From assembly GCA_036258055.1 (NCBI GenBank), contig DATAEK010000254.1, forward strand, positions 37,950-101,949: a stretch of DNA of 64,000 nucleotides, in the 5' to 3' direction. Both the position numbers and the translations under genes were made by a program. Positions 52,412-60,495 of this stretch are shown here, piece after piece (within the stretch, counting starts at the first letter, position 1; every line of letters starts with the position of its first letter). The notes beneath the pieces were generated by a model, which had not been told where the DNA came from, did not search any database, and saw only the letters and a list, made by a program, of their open reading frames with translations. This stretch comes from DATAEK01 sp036258055. Lineage in GTDB: Bacteria > Acidobacteriota > Vicinamibacteria > Vicinamibacterales > 2-12-FULL-66-21.

Positions 52412-53012
52412 CGCTGATCTCGTGGGCCAGCCGATAGACCGCCCGGGTCACTGCCATGCGCGCCGCGTCGGCCGAGGGCTTTCCGAGCGCCACCGCCAGT
52501 TCCTCGTAGCTGTAGCGCAGCTCGATCCGGGCGACGATGGCCTCGCGATCCACGTCGCGAAGCCGAAGCATGGCCGCTTCGTACCGCTCGGCATTTTCTC
52601 GCCCGATCGCTTCCTCGAGCGGCGATGCGCCCTCGGCCGCCGCGCTCTCCGGCAGCTCGGTCTGATGCGGACGCCGGCTCCGGTACCGAATCACGTCCTT
52701 GATCCGGTTGGCGAGCGCCTGACGCAGGTAGGCTTGCAGCGCTCCTTCGCGCCGCGCCTCGAACCGGTTCAGGTGTCCCAGCGCGGCCACAACCGTCTCC
52801 TGCACGAGATCGTCAGTGTCGAGCATGTCGCGGGCAAACACAGGCAGCCGCCCTCGCGCCCATCGTCGCAGCGACGGAAGGCACCTAGCTATTAGACGGT
52901 CACGTGCCGATAAATCGCCCGCCCTCACGCGAGTCAGCAGCTCGATGGTCGTGTCGGGATCGAGCGGACCGGGATGCCGGCCCTGCGAGTCCTCCGATGG
53001 CGAGGTTGTCAT
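52401..53012 (-). CDS. ECF-type RNA polymerase sigma factor
   Basis: A 203-residue sigma-70 family protein with region 2 at about 22-115 (LLTRVRAGDLSARDRLIARC, LDTDDLVQETVVAALGHLNR, LRQALANRIKDVIRYRSRRP) and region 4 at about 140-195 (LRDVDREAIVARIELRYSYE, ELAVALGKPSADAARMAVTR). No anti-sigma gene is adjacent. The kinase that overlaps its 3' end may control it by phosphorylation, as proposed for ECF groups linked to Ser/Thr kinases. The start is an ATG at 53012 with the 376-base repeat-bearing gap upstream. Confidence 0.9.
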   Translation of the reverse strand: MTTSPSEDSQGRHPGPLDPDTTIELLTRVRAGDLSARDRLIARCLPSLRRWARGRLPVFARDMLDTDDLVQETVVAALGHLNRFEARREGALQAYLRQALANRIKDVIRYRSRRPHQTELPESAAAEGASPLEEAIGRENAERYEAAMLRLRDVDREAIVARIELRYSYEELAVALGKPSADAARMAVTRAVYRLAHEISDVR

Positions 53013-53134
53013 GGCGGCCCGGGAACGAGCAACCCATGATACTCGCGGTCGTATCGCGGACAGGCGTGCAAAACCGTGTAAATCCGGCCGCGAACCGCGC
53101 GCAGAGCTCAGCCGGGGGGTGCTTGCCGCTTGTC

Positions 53135-53177
53135 GTTCTCGGGTTCTCAGTTCTCAGTTCTCGGTTCTCGCGTTCTA
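53135..53177. repeat. tandem GTTCTC repeats (left array)
   Basis: Five to six copies of GTTCTCG/GTTCTCA in tandem, the reverse complement of the GAGAACC unit in the two arrays to the right. It lies in the gap upstream of the sigma gene. The left array with the next one could form a long imperfect hairpin. No gene is visible in this part of the 53013-53388 gap. Confidence 0.7.
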
Positions 53178-53280
53178 CAGTTTCGAGTTCGATTGGTTCG
53201 CTCGTCGAGATTGCCGCGTCGCAACCGATCGTGTCATCGTCTGGGTCTTTCAAGCTCTCATCGTTGGACCACGAACCCGT

Positions 53281-53373
53281 AGCACCGAGAACCGAGCACC
53301 GACAACCCGTAGAACCTTCGGAACCCGTAGATCCCTAGAACCGCTAGAACCTGCAGAACCCTGTAGAACCCTC
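53281..53373. repeat. degenerate GAACC repeats (middle array)
   Basis: About ten degenerate 8-10-base units of the types CGAGAACC, GTAGAACC and CTAGAACC, for example at 53310-53316 and 53337-53343, running up to 16 bases before the start of the TIM-barrel-like gene. Confidence 0.65.
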
Positions 53374-53388
53374 GAGAGAGAGCGAGAG

Positions 53389-54252
53389 ATGGCCAGAAAG
53401 CGAAACCTCGATCATCCCCGCCGTCGCCGATCGACACGGCGCGGAACCGCGTCGATCGCTGACGCGCCAACCGTACCGGTCCTGACCGGCCGCCACATGT
53501 TCATCTGGCGGCTTCCGCCGATCCTGACGGTCGAGCGCGGCGTCGAGCAGATGGCCGACAAGGCAGAGGCTGCGCGGCTGAGCGGAGTGTGGATCAAGAT
53601 CGCCGTCGGTCAACAGCCGTACGCCCCGAACCTGACGCCCGATTTCGCGCTCGTGCGCGACGCGCTCGCCGCGCGCGGCATCGTCGTCTGGGGCTGGCAC
53701 GAGCCGCGCTGCGCCGACGTCGCTGCCGCAACCGAGGAAGCGCGCGTTGTCTCGGATCTCGCGGTGGAGCTTGGTGTCAAAGGCGTGCTGATGGACGCGG
53801 AAACCCCTCAGGGGGCGCTGTTCTTTCAAGGCGGCAAGGCCGAGGCTCTCGCCTACGGACAACTGCTTCGTGAGCGGCTCGAGGCGGGCGGGCTGGCCCT
53901 CGGGATCTGCAGCCACGACATCCCGCAGAACTTCCCCGCGTTTCCGTTCGACGAGCTGGCGCAGCACGCGCACGTGAACGCTCCGCAGGTGTACTACGGC
54001 GGAAGCCCCAGCGTCTCGAATCGGCTCGAGCGCGCGATCAGAGCGAATTCACACCTGACGATCCCGTTCGTGCCGGTAGGCGCGGGTTGGGTTGGCGTGG
54101 GCGGAGGCTGCGCTTCGGGTTCCGCCTGCGCGGAGCGCGGGCTGGCGTTCATCCGGCTCGTCAAGGAACACGGGTTCCCGGCGTATTCGTTCTGGCACTG
54201 GGCAGGAGCGCCACTCGAGCTGTGGGCGCTTCTCTTCGAGGTCGACGTCTGA
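53389..54252 (+). CDS. TIM-barrel-like protein, possible glycoside hydrolase
   Basis: A 287-residue protein without a signal peptide. After a basic 30-residue leader (ARKRNLDHPRRRRSTRRG) the pattern is that of an alpha/beta barrel: MFIWRLPPILTVERGVEQMA, VWIKIAVGQQPYAPNLTPDF, GIVVWGWHEPRC, GVLMDAETPQG, ALGICSHDIPQNFPAFPFDE, HVNAPQVYYGG and GFPAYSFWHWAGAPLELWAL. Acidic residues at strand ends (MDAE, HWAG region) suit a glycosidase, but I cannot place the family. It lies alone between GAGAACC-type repeat arrays. The ATG at 53389 follows the purine-rich GAGAGAGAGCGAGAG. Confidence 0.7.
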   Translation: MARKRNLDHPRRRRSTRRGTASIADAPTVPVLTGRHMFIWRLPPILTVERGVEQMADKAEAARLSGVWIKIAVGQQPYAPNLTPDFALVRDALAARGIVVWGWHEPRCADVAAATEEARVVSDLAVELGVKGVLMDAETPQGALFFQGGKAEALAYGQLLRERLEAGGLALGICSHDIPQNFPAFPFDELAQHAHVNAPQVYYGGSPSVSNRLERAIRANSHLTIPFVPVGAGWVGVGGGCASGSACAERGLAFIRLVKEHGFPAYSFWHWAGAPLELWALLFEVDV

Positions 54253-54264
54253 GCCATACGTTCT

Positions 54265-54330
54265 GCGAGAACCGAGAACCCGAGAACCATAGAACCCGAA
54301 AACCCGAGAACCGAGAACCTTGGAACCCTA
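54265..54330. repeat. degenerate GAGAACC repeats (right array)
   Basis: About eight units of CGAGAACC or similar (CGAGAACCGAGAACCC and CCGAGAACCGAGAACC appear), running into the stop codon of the peptidase gene on the minus strand. With the two left arrays it brackets the TIM-barrel-like gene. Confidence 0.7.
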
Positions 54331-56223
54331 GATTGGTTCGTCCCCCGCCATCTGATGGACGCGCCGCAGCACGTCCTTGCGCTCGGTGAAGCGTCTGCCG
54401 GATCGTTTCCAGAAGTCCTTCAAGGGTCCCCGCATCGCCGCGCGCTGACGGTTCCGCCGATCCTCACTCGTGAACCGCTTGTAGATGGCGTAGCGGACCT
54501 CGCCTTCCGGATCGATCACGACTGTCGCGCCGCCGTTCATCTCGAACAGGTCGCCGCCCTGCTGAACGGTGCAGGTCTGGGTGATCTCGGCGACGAGGTC
54601 GAACAGGATCCGCCCGTCAGGCGCGGCGCGCCGGGTGACGCGGACCGACTCCATCGTGGGCGGCGACGCGTAGGTCACCCCCTTCGGCAGTTTTCCTGAC
54701 GGCGCGACGAGGTGGAAGACGCCCGCGTGCTTCGGGTTCGTGACGAATCGTCCGAGCGCGCGGGCCCGTCGATCGAGCTCCTTCGCGTCTGCCGGCTGAC
54801 CCGGCTCTCCGGCGAAATGGAGCTCGCTGAACGCGAGGCCCGGGATGCGCAGGCGATCGCCAATCGAATCCCAGCGAACGGACTCCTCGGTCATGAACTT
54901 CACGTGATCGGGAAAGACCAGTCTGCGCCTGAACGAACGCATCAGCGCTTCGCGGAAGCCGTACTTGTCGGTCCGTTCGACGTCCCCGTCGGCGGTGATC
55001 ATCGCCCGAAGATACTCGCCCATCTCCATGTCGGCGGGTGGGCAGTAGTCGACGGCGCGGATGCAGATGTTGAGGAACTGTCCGGCGACCTCGCTGGCTT
55101 CCTGCGCGATCGCTTTGACGAGCGCGTCGCTGATCGGCGCCTCTCCCACCGATCCCGGATCGATTCCCGCAATGCGGAAGAAACGCTCGCTCTTCCGCTT
55201 CACGATCGTCGCAAAGGCTTCGAACACCGCCGAGACCAGCACGGTTCCGAGCTGATGCGGCTCGAGTGAGGGATCGTACCGCAACGGGGCGCCGTCCCGC
55301 GCAGCGGCGACGTCGGAATCGAAGGCCTTGATGCCCTGGACGTCCACGCCCGATCGCAGCGCCGAGCCTTTGCCCTTCTTCCCCCGCGCGTAGCCGAACT
55401 CCCGTGCGAGATCGCTCAGCAGCGATCCACGCGTAATCGCCCCCCTCGAGTCGCGAATCGCCTGCTCGACCACTTCGGGATACGTGAAATGCAGCAAGAG
55501 CGCCACCAGATCGGCGAGCGCTTCGTGAAACGCGGGGACGTCCACATTGGTCGGATGCAGGAACGACGATCGCAGCCCGTCGAGCAGGGCGTGCGAGACC
55601 TCGTGAGCGATGATGTCGTGGCTGAGCGACGTGCAGATCAGGCCATTGCGGACGATGAAGCCCGCCGGGTCGCTCGTGGCGTTGAAGTAGCCGAACGACA
55701 CGTCCCCGGTTTCGCGGTTGTAGCCGGCGTTGCGCCCGCGGAAGCCGAAAGGCCGCAGGATCAGCCTCAGCGATCCGTCTTCTGCCGCCGGGACGGCCCA
55801 TCCGATGTCGCGACCGAGAGCCCGTCGAAAGGCCGCGTAGGTCAGGCAGCTGACCGCGTACACCATCTGGAGGTGAAATCGGCCGTTCGACGGCGAGGGT
55901 GGCAACCCTCCGCCGATCAGCAGGTTCGCATCGTCGAGGTTCAGCACGGCCGCGGTGAGCGGCTCGGGGACCTTGTCGATCCGCACGTCGAAGAGCGATC
56001 CGATCGGCCCCGGCATCAGCGTCTCGTAGGGAATCTGCACCGTCGCAATGCCGCCGCTCCGATCGGAGACGGAGGGATCGAGCGTGTAGATCCGCAGCGG
56101 GCGCACGATCGGCGAGTCGAGACCGCGCGTGAATGCGCGGACCTTCGCGAGGAGCGGCAATCGCGGACTGACCTCGAAGTCGATGGCTTCGGCAGTGCCG
56201 GCCTTGAGGGGTTTCTTGGCCAT
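54328..56223 (-). CDS. gluzincin-like zinc metallopeptidase (HExxH, M4-like)
   Basis: A 631-residue protein with no signal peptide. The zinc site is in HDIIAHEVSHALLDGLRSSF (HEVSH near residue 206), followed 22 residues later by FHEALADLVALLLHF (Glu near 233), the third ligand and the E..xxD pair that marks thermolysin-like gluzincins. The 200 residues before it (PLRIYTLDPSVSDRSGGIAT, GRFHLQMVYAVSCLTYAAFR) are beta-rich and fit the family's front domain. The C-terminal third is unassigned. It starts MAKKPLKAG. It is followed on the minus strand by the repeat array; the genes upstream are the small protein (11-base gap) and the M43-like protease, so the three are probably one operon. Confidence 0.84.
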   Translation of the reverse strand: MAKKPLKAGTAEAIDFEVSPRLPLLAKVRAFTRGLDSPIVRPLRIYTLDPSVSDRSGGIATVQIPYETLMPGPIGSLFDVRIDKVPEPLTAAVLNLDDANLLIGGGLPPSPSNGRFHLQMVYAVSCLTYAAFRRALGRDIGWAVPAAEDGSLRLILRPFGFRGRNAGYNRETGDVSFGYFNATSDPAGFIVRNGLICTSLSHDIIAHEVSHALLDGLRSSFLHPTNVDVPAFHEALADLVALLLHFTYPEVVEQAIRDSRGAITRGSLLSDLAREFGYARGKKGKGSALRSGVDVQGIKAFDSDVAAARDGAPLRYDPSLEPHQLGTVLVSAVFEAFATIVKRKSERFFRIAGIDPGSVGEAPISDALVKAIAQEASEVAGQFLNICIRAVDYCPPADMEMGEYLRAMITADGDVERTDKYGFREALMRSFRRRLVFPDHVKFMTEESVRWDSIGDRLRIPGLAFSELHFAGEPGQPADAKELDRRARALGRFVTNPKHAGVFHLVAPSGKLPKGVTYASPPTMESVRVTRRAAPDGRILFDLVAEITQTCTVQQGGDLFEMNGGATVVIDPEGEVRYAIYKRFTSEDRRNRQRAAMRGPLKDFWKRSGRRFTERKDVLRRVHQMAGDEPI

Positions 56224-56233
56224 GACCTCGTCG

Positions 56234-56575
56234 TCAGCGTTGTTTCTTCGCGCTCTCGGTCTTGATCACCAGGCGGTCGGGAGCGCGGTGAACGACGCGC
56301 AGCTGGGGGCCGCCGTGCCGCGCCTGGATGACGAGACCCTGTTTCTCGTCCGTCCAGGACGCGGGCTGTGCCACGAAGCGATCGTCCGGCCCGGGCGCGA
56401 GGATCGCCGCGGATCCGTCCGCGCGAATCTCGAGCCGTTCCCGGGGCCGGCGCGACAGCGGGACCTTGTCGTCCTCGGGTCGATACACGGCGCCGTCGGC
56501 CGTGTCTTCCTCGAAGACGTGGACCCACCGGGTTGCGAACAGACGATCCTTCGAAGGTTCTTTACTGGCGGCCAT
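56234..56575 (-). CDS. small protein of unknown function between two protease genes
   Basis: A 113-residue protein: RWVHVFEEDTADGAVYRPED, then VPLSRRPRERLEIRADGSAA and LRVVHRAPDRLVIKTESAKK. The pattern is a small beta-barrel or lipocalin-like fold. It is charged and has no signal peptide, so it is cytoplasmic unless carried by a non-classical route. The family is unknown to me. It is 11 bases before the gluzincin-like gene and 16 after the M43-like one. It could be an inhibitor or chaperone for its neighbours, which is inference. Confidence 0.7.
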   Translation of the reverse strand: MAASKEPSKDRLFATRWVHVFEEDTADGAVYRPEDDKVPLSRRPRERLEIRADGSAAILAPGPDDRFVAQPASWTDEKQGLVIQARHGGPQLRVVHRAPDRLVIKTESAKKQR

Positions 56576-56591
56576 GGCGGCCTCCCGATCG

Positions 56592-57494
56592 CTAGAGCAG
56601 GCCCGAGCGCTGCGTTTCGAGCGCGGCGCGCATCCGCAGTACCTGCTGCGCCGTGAACATGAACATTCCGGCGTCGTCGGTGTAGTCCATGTAGTTGACG
56701 AACATGTCGCCGTTCGGGCCGTTGTTGCAGGTTACGTGCGGGAACGCGGGCGTGCCGAAGTTCGGGCCGGCCGCGTTGGGCGTGTCGGCCACCATGTCCG
56801 ATCCGCTGCAGTCCGGCGTGTCAGCCCAGATGTGGCGGAGGTTGAAGTAGTGCCCGACCTCATGCGTGGCTGTACGTCCTTTGTTGAACGGTGACTGAGC
56901 AGTTCCATTCGTGCCGAACGCCTGGTAGTTGATCACGACGCCGTCGGTTGAGGGAGGCCCACCGGGGAACTGCGCGTAGCCGAGAAGTCCGCCCGTCAGC
57001 GCGCAGACCCAGAAGTTCACATGGGTCGTCGGCGAAAACGGAGCGATGCCGCCGGTCGAGGCCTTCTTCACGGCATCGTCGAACGTGAAGCCGTTTGAGG
57101 CGGTTTTGGTTCGCGTCACCTTGACGAGCTTGAACTGAATCCGCGAGTCGGTCACGAGCCCCTTCCAGGGCGCCGGGGTGCCACTCTTGTCCGGGTTGGT
57201 CGCCCGGAAGTCCTTGTTCATCGCCTTGAACTGGCTCGCGATCTGCGCATCTGAGATGTTCTGATCGTCGGTCTTGTAGACGACGTTGACGACCGTCTTG
57301 AGCGTCACGATCTTCGATTTGGAGAGGTCGGCCGCCGAATCCCGCCGCCTCGAGGTCGCGGCCTCGAGCCGCATCTGCGCCGCGCGGAACGACGGGCTCC
57401 GCTCCAGCAGCATCATGTGGGCAGCCATCGCTCCGCAGGAGCGGTGAAGCGGCACGTCCTTGGACTTGGACCTGGATTTCGACTTCTTGGCCAT
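56592..57494 (-). CDS. M43-like (pappalysin/cytophagalysin) metzincin
   Basis: A 300-residue protein with a lysine/serine leader (MAKKSKSRSKSKDVPLHRSC), a pro-like stretch (MLLERSPSFRAAQMRLEAA) and an M43-type catalytic domain from about residue 65. NVVYKTDDQNISDAQIASQF opens the domain, the zinc motif is HEVGHYFNLRH (H211, E212, H215, H221) with IWAD behind it, and the Met-turn is NYMDY. Conserved Cys residues lie at TPDCSG and VTCNNG. There is no classical signal peptide despite the usual secretion of this family. GAGGAGG lies 6 bases before the ATG. It is the first gene of the three-gene protease block. Confidence 0.88.
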   Translation of the reverse strand: MAKKSKSRSKSKDVPLHRSCGAMAAHMMLLERSPSFRAAQMRLEAATSRRRDSAADLSKSKIVTLKTVVNVVYKTDDQNISDAQIASQFKAMNKDFRATNPDKSGTPAPWKGLVTDSRIQFKLVKVTRTKTASNGFTFDDAVKKASTGGIAPFSPTTHVNFWVCALTGGLLGYAQFPGGPPSTDGVVINYQAFGTNGTAQSPFNKGRTATHEVGHYFNLRHIWADTPDCSGSDMVADTPNAAGPNFGTPAFPHVTCNNGPNGDMFVNYMDYTDDAGMFMFTAQQVLRMRAALETQRSGLL

Positions 57495-57993
57495 TCTGTC
57501 CTCCTCGTGGACATCGTGAGAGCTGGCGTGGATGGACCGGCCCAGGATTCCCGTGTGGAACTCAGAGCATTACGTTACTCAGGCCAGCGGTCAAGAGCAG
57601 ATACGGTGCGTGTGGCCAGCACCGTACTCGTCTTAACGTAGGTACCGCACAAGCCGAACAGTGGACGCGATGTGAAGCGCTGCTGGCCGACCGTCCATCC
57701 GCCGGCGTCGAGCACCATCTTCAAGAAGAGCCACGCATATGACGCGTGACCTGCCGCAATCCAACTACGAGGCTGCTGCGTAGATCCCCGATCGGGCAGC
57801 GGAACTCCGAAATCAGCAGCCACCTTCGCAGAACCGGACCGCATCGAAACGTCCTGCCGTCCCGCCATCCAGACTCCAGCGTCGCCCGTAGATCGGGTGC
57901 CAGCCCGCATCGTGTGCACTGGCGAGTCTAGGCGCGCCACGGGCGCGATAGGGGATCCGGCGGGCGAAGCCCCCGGTCTAGTGAGGAGGTCGA
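57495..57993. other. 500-base gap without a supported gene
   Basis: This gap between the divergent M43-like and DUF4331 genes looks less GC-rich than its surroundings and includes TCTTAACGTAGG and GCATTACGTTACTCAG. A 121-codon open frame on the minus strand (57575-57940) has no ribosome site and no domain that I recognise, so it is not called. The last bases (GAGGAGGTCGA) are the ribosome site of the DUF4331 gene. Both promoters must lie here. Confidence 0.5.
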
Positions 57994-59565
57994 ATGAACG
58001 TACCAGGCAGACGGGGAGCGCTCGCGGTGCTCACGCTCGCGCTGGCAGGCGCGGCCCTGCACGCATCGAGTCACCGCGAAGCACCCGGGATCACGAAGTC
58101 GCCCAAGGTGGACGGCACGGACTTCTACATGTTCCGAAGCTACGAGAACGGCCGATCGGGGTTCGTCACCCTGATCGCCAACTACATTCCGCTTCAGGAC
58201 GTGTACGGCGGTCCGAACTTCTTCACCTTCGATCCCGACGCGTTGTACGAGATCCACATCGACAACGACGGGGACGCGCGTGAAGACATCACCTTCCAGT
58301 TCAGGTTCCGCAACACCTACAAGGACATCAGCCTGAACATCGGCGGGAAAACCGTGGCGGTTCCGCTCATCAACATCGGGCGGATTGGCCCGGGCGTCAA
58401 CGACACGGACACGCTCAACGTGATCGAGAGCTACACGCTGGGCATCGTCCGCGGCGATCGACGGACGGGCCAGCGCCAGTCGATCACCAATGCCGCCACC
58501 GGCGAGAAGCGCTTCATCAAGCCGGTCGATCGCATCGGTGACAAGTCGATCCGCGACGACACCAACCAGTTGGCGTCGGTGCCGCCCAACGATGTGTACG
58601 ACACCTACGCGAACAACCACATCTATCCGCTGAATATCCCTGGATGCGGGGCGGGCGGCCGGGTGTTCGTTGGACAGCGCCGCGAGGGATTCGTCGTGAA
58701 CCTCGCGGAAACCTTCGACCTGATCAACACCAACCCGGTCGGGCCGCGCGACGGTGAGACGAACGATCTGGCCGACAAGAACATCTCGACGCTCGCGCTC
58801 GAGGTGCCGATCGATTGCCTCGTCGCCAGTTCCTCGCAGCCGATCATCGGCGGCTGGACGACGGCGAGCCTCGCCAAGAACGACCGTCACGGCAAGGCTG
58901 GTGACGACGACCGCGATGACGATGACAACGGCGCGACGCCGCCAGGACAGTTCGATCAGGTGTCACGGCTCGGCAGCCCGCTCGTGAACGAAGTCGTGAT
59001 CGGGATCAAGGACAAGGATCGCTTCAACGGAAGCGAGCCGAAAGACGACGGGCAGTTCCTCACGTACGTGACGAACCCCACGCTGCCCGCCCTCGTAGAG
59101 GCGTTGTTCGGCTTCGCCGGCGTGAAGGCGCCGACCGTGCCGCGCAACGATCTGGTTGCGGTGTTTCTGACCGGAGTGTCGGGGCTGACCCAGCCAGCCA
59201 ACGTCACAGCCGGCGAGATGCTGCGGCTGAACACGGCGGTTCCGGTCGTGGCCCCGGCGGTTCAGAAGTCCCTCGGCGTGCTCGACGGCGACGTCGCGGG
59301 TTTCCCGAACGGCCGCCGGCCGGGCGATGACGTCGTGGACATCTCGCTGCGCGCCGTGATGGGTGTGCTGCTGCCGCTGTCGCAGGCGCCGACCGGCCAG
59401 CTGCCGTACACGGACGGAGCGATCAACTCCGCGACCATTGCCTATGACCCCGAAGGTACGGTCAGCCCCGATCCCAAGAACCGGCTGTTCCGCGACACGT
59501 TCCCGTATCTGGTGGTGCCGCTTTCAGGCTCACCGAATCCGGCACACGTGAAGTCCGTTCCCTAA
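57994..59565 (+). CDS. DUF4331 exported protein
   Basis: A 523-residue protein with a signal peptide (ALAVLTLALAGAALHASSHR) ending at the family's opening HREAPGITKSPKVDGTDFYM. DUF4331 proteins have a beta-rich fold with TLIANYIPLQDVYGGPNFFT, FDPDALYEIHIDNDGDARED, ITFQFRFRNTY and a late TGVLLPLSQAP-type region; their function is unknown. Here an Asp-rich, acidic loop sits in the middle (DRHGKAGDDDRDDDDNGATP), which could bind a metal. A strong hairpin follows the stop, then the DUF4198 gene. SD GAGGAGG before the ATG. Confidence 0.9.
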   Translation: MNVPGRRGALAVLTLALAGAALHASSHREAPGITKSPKVDGTDFYMFRSYENGRSGFVTLIANYIPLQDVYGGPNFFTFDPDALYEIHIDNDGDAREDITFQFRFRNTYKDISLNIGGKTVAVPLINIGRIGPGVNDTDTLNVIESYTLGIVRGDRRTGQRQSITNAATGEKRFIKPVDRIGDKSIRDDTNQLASVPPNDVYDTYANNHIYPLNIPGCGAGGRVFVGQRREGFVVNLAETFDLINTNPVGPRDGETNDLADKNISTLALEVPIDCLVASSSQPIIGGWTTASLAKNDRHGKAGDDDRDDDDNGATPPGQFDQVSRLGSPLVNEVVIGIKDKDRFNGSEPKDDGQFLTYVTNPTLPALVEALFGFAGVKAPTVPRNDLVAVFLTGVSGLTQPANVTAGEMLRLNTAVPVVAPAVQKSLGVLDGDVAGFPNGRRPGDDVVDISLRAVMGVLLPLSQAPTGQLPYTDGAINSATIAYDPEGTVSPDPKNRLFRDTFPYLVVPLSGSPNPAHVKSVP

Positions 59566-59579
59566 GACCGAGACGGTGG

Positions 59580-59610
59580 CACACGGCGGCGAGCGGATCG
59601 CCGCCGTGTG
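59580..59610 (+). terminator. hairpin between DUF4331 and DUF4198 genes
   Basis: A 13-bp stem (CACACGGCGGCGA / TCGCCGCCGTGTG) with the loop GCGGA follows the DUF4331 stop by 14 bases and is followed by TCGTTCCTC. It may end the transcript or set the relative level of the next genes. Confidence 0.65.
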
Positions 59611-59642
59611 TCGTTCCTCAATTCAGCAGCGAGAGAACATTC

Positions 59643-60488
59643 ATGAAGCTCACCTCCATCGGATCGCATCGAGTTGCCGTTCTCAGCGCCGGGGTGTTCG
59701 CACTGACCGTGGCTGCGCCCCTCGGCGCACATGACTTCTGGATCTCGCCATCCGCCTTCCATCCGAAGGTCGGCGGGCTCATCGGCATCAGGCTACTCGT
59801 CGGACAGGAACTGATCGGCGATCCGGTGCCGCGAGATCCGGCCGCCATCAAGCAGTTCATCGTCGTCAACGGCCCGGCGGACAAGGCCGTGCCGGGTCGC
59901 GACGGAGGAGATCCCGCGGGGATTATCCGCGCGGACGCTGCCGGGCTGCTCATCGTCGGCTATCAGAGCCTTCCTCGGCCGATCGAGCTCCTGCCCGACA
60001 AGTTCGATCAATATCTCGGCGAGGAAGGGCTCGACGAGATCAAGGTTCTGCTCGCCGGTCGCGGCGCCAAGGGAGGCACGGCACGCGAGATCTTCTCCCG
60101 GTGCGCGAAGACGCTGCTGCTGAGCGGCGAGGGGTCGGACAAGGACCACGATCGCCCGCTGGGATTGACGTTCGAGATTGTTGCCGAGCAGAACCCGTAT
60201 CTGAGCGCCGCAGGTCGCGACATGTCGTTCGCGTTGACCTACGAAGGGAAGCCGCGAACAGGGGCGCTCGTCCTCGCGATCAACCAGCGCGATCCGTCGA
60301 AGAAGCTGTCAGCACGATCGGACGCTCAGGGCCGGGTCGCATTCAGGTTCCCGATGGGAGGTGTCTGGCTCGTAAAGGCGGTGCACATGATTCCGGCCAA
60401 GCCGGGAACCAACGCCGATTGGGAGAGTTACTGGGCGTCGTTGACGTTCGATCTGGCCGAGGCGCACGCGCCCACGCTGACGCGCTGA
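59643..60488 (+). CDS. DUF4198 exported protein
   Basis: A 281-residue protein with a signal peptide (VAVLSAGVFALTVAAPLGA) cut before AHDFWISPSAFHPKVGGLIG, the opening of DUF4198. This family includes periplasmic subunits of nickel/cobalt uptake systems (NikM/CbiN-like relatives) and other metal-linked proteins. The C-terminal half is beta-rich, with LTYEGKPRTGALVLAINQRD and AFRFPMGGVWLVKAVHM. The HupE-like gene follows after 7 bases, which supports a metal-linked role. The substrate is not defined by sequence. Confidence 0.85.
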   Translation: MKLTSIGSHRVAVLSAGVFALTVAAPLGAHDFWISPSAFHPKVGGLIGIRLLVGQELIGDPVPRDPAAIKQFIVVNGPADKAVPGRDGGDPAGIIRADAAGLLIVGYQSLPRPIELLPDKFDQYLGEEGLDEIKVLLAGRGAKGGTAREIFSRCAKTLLLSGEGSDKDHDRPLGLTFEIVAEQNPYLSAAGRDMSFALTYEGKPRTGALVLAINQRDPSKKLSARSDAQGRVAFRFPMGGVWLVKAVHMIPAKPGTNADWESYWASLTFDLAEAHAPTLTR

Positions 60489-60495
60489 AACGAGG

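Noticed and set aside
57575..57940. 121-codon frame on the minus strand in the 57.5-58 kb gap
   Set aside because: No ribosome site, no domain and no signal; only the lack of stops in GC-rich DNA supports it.
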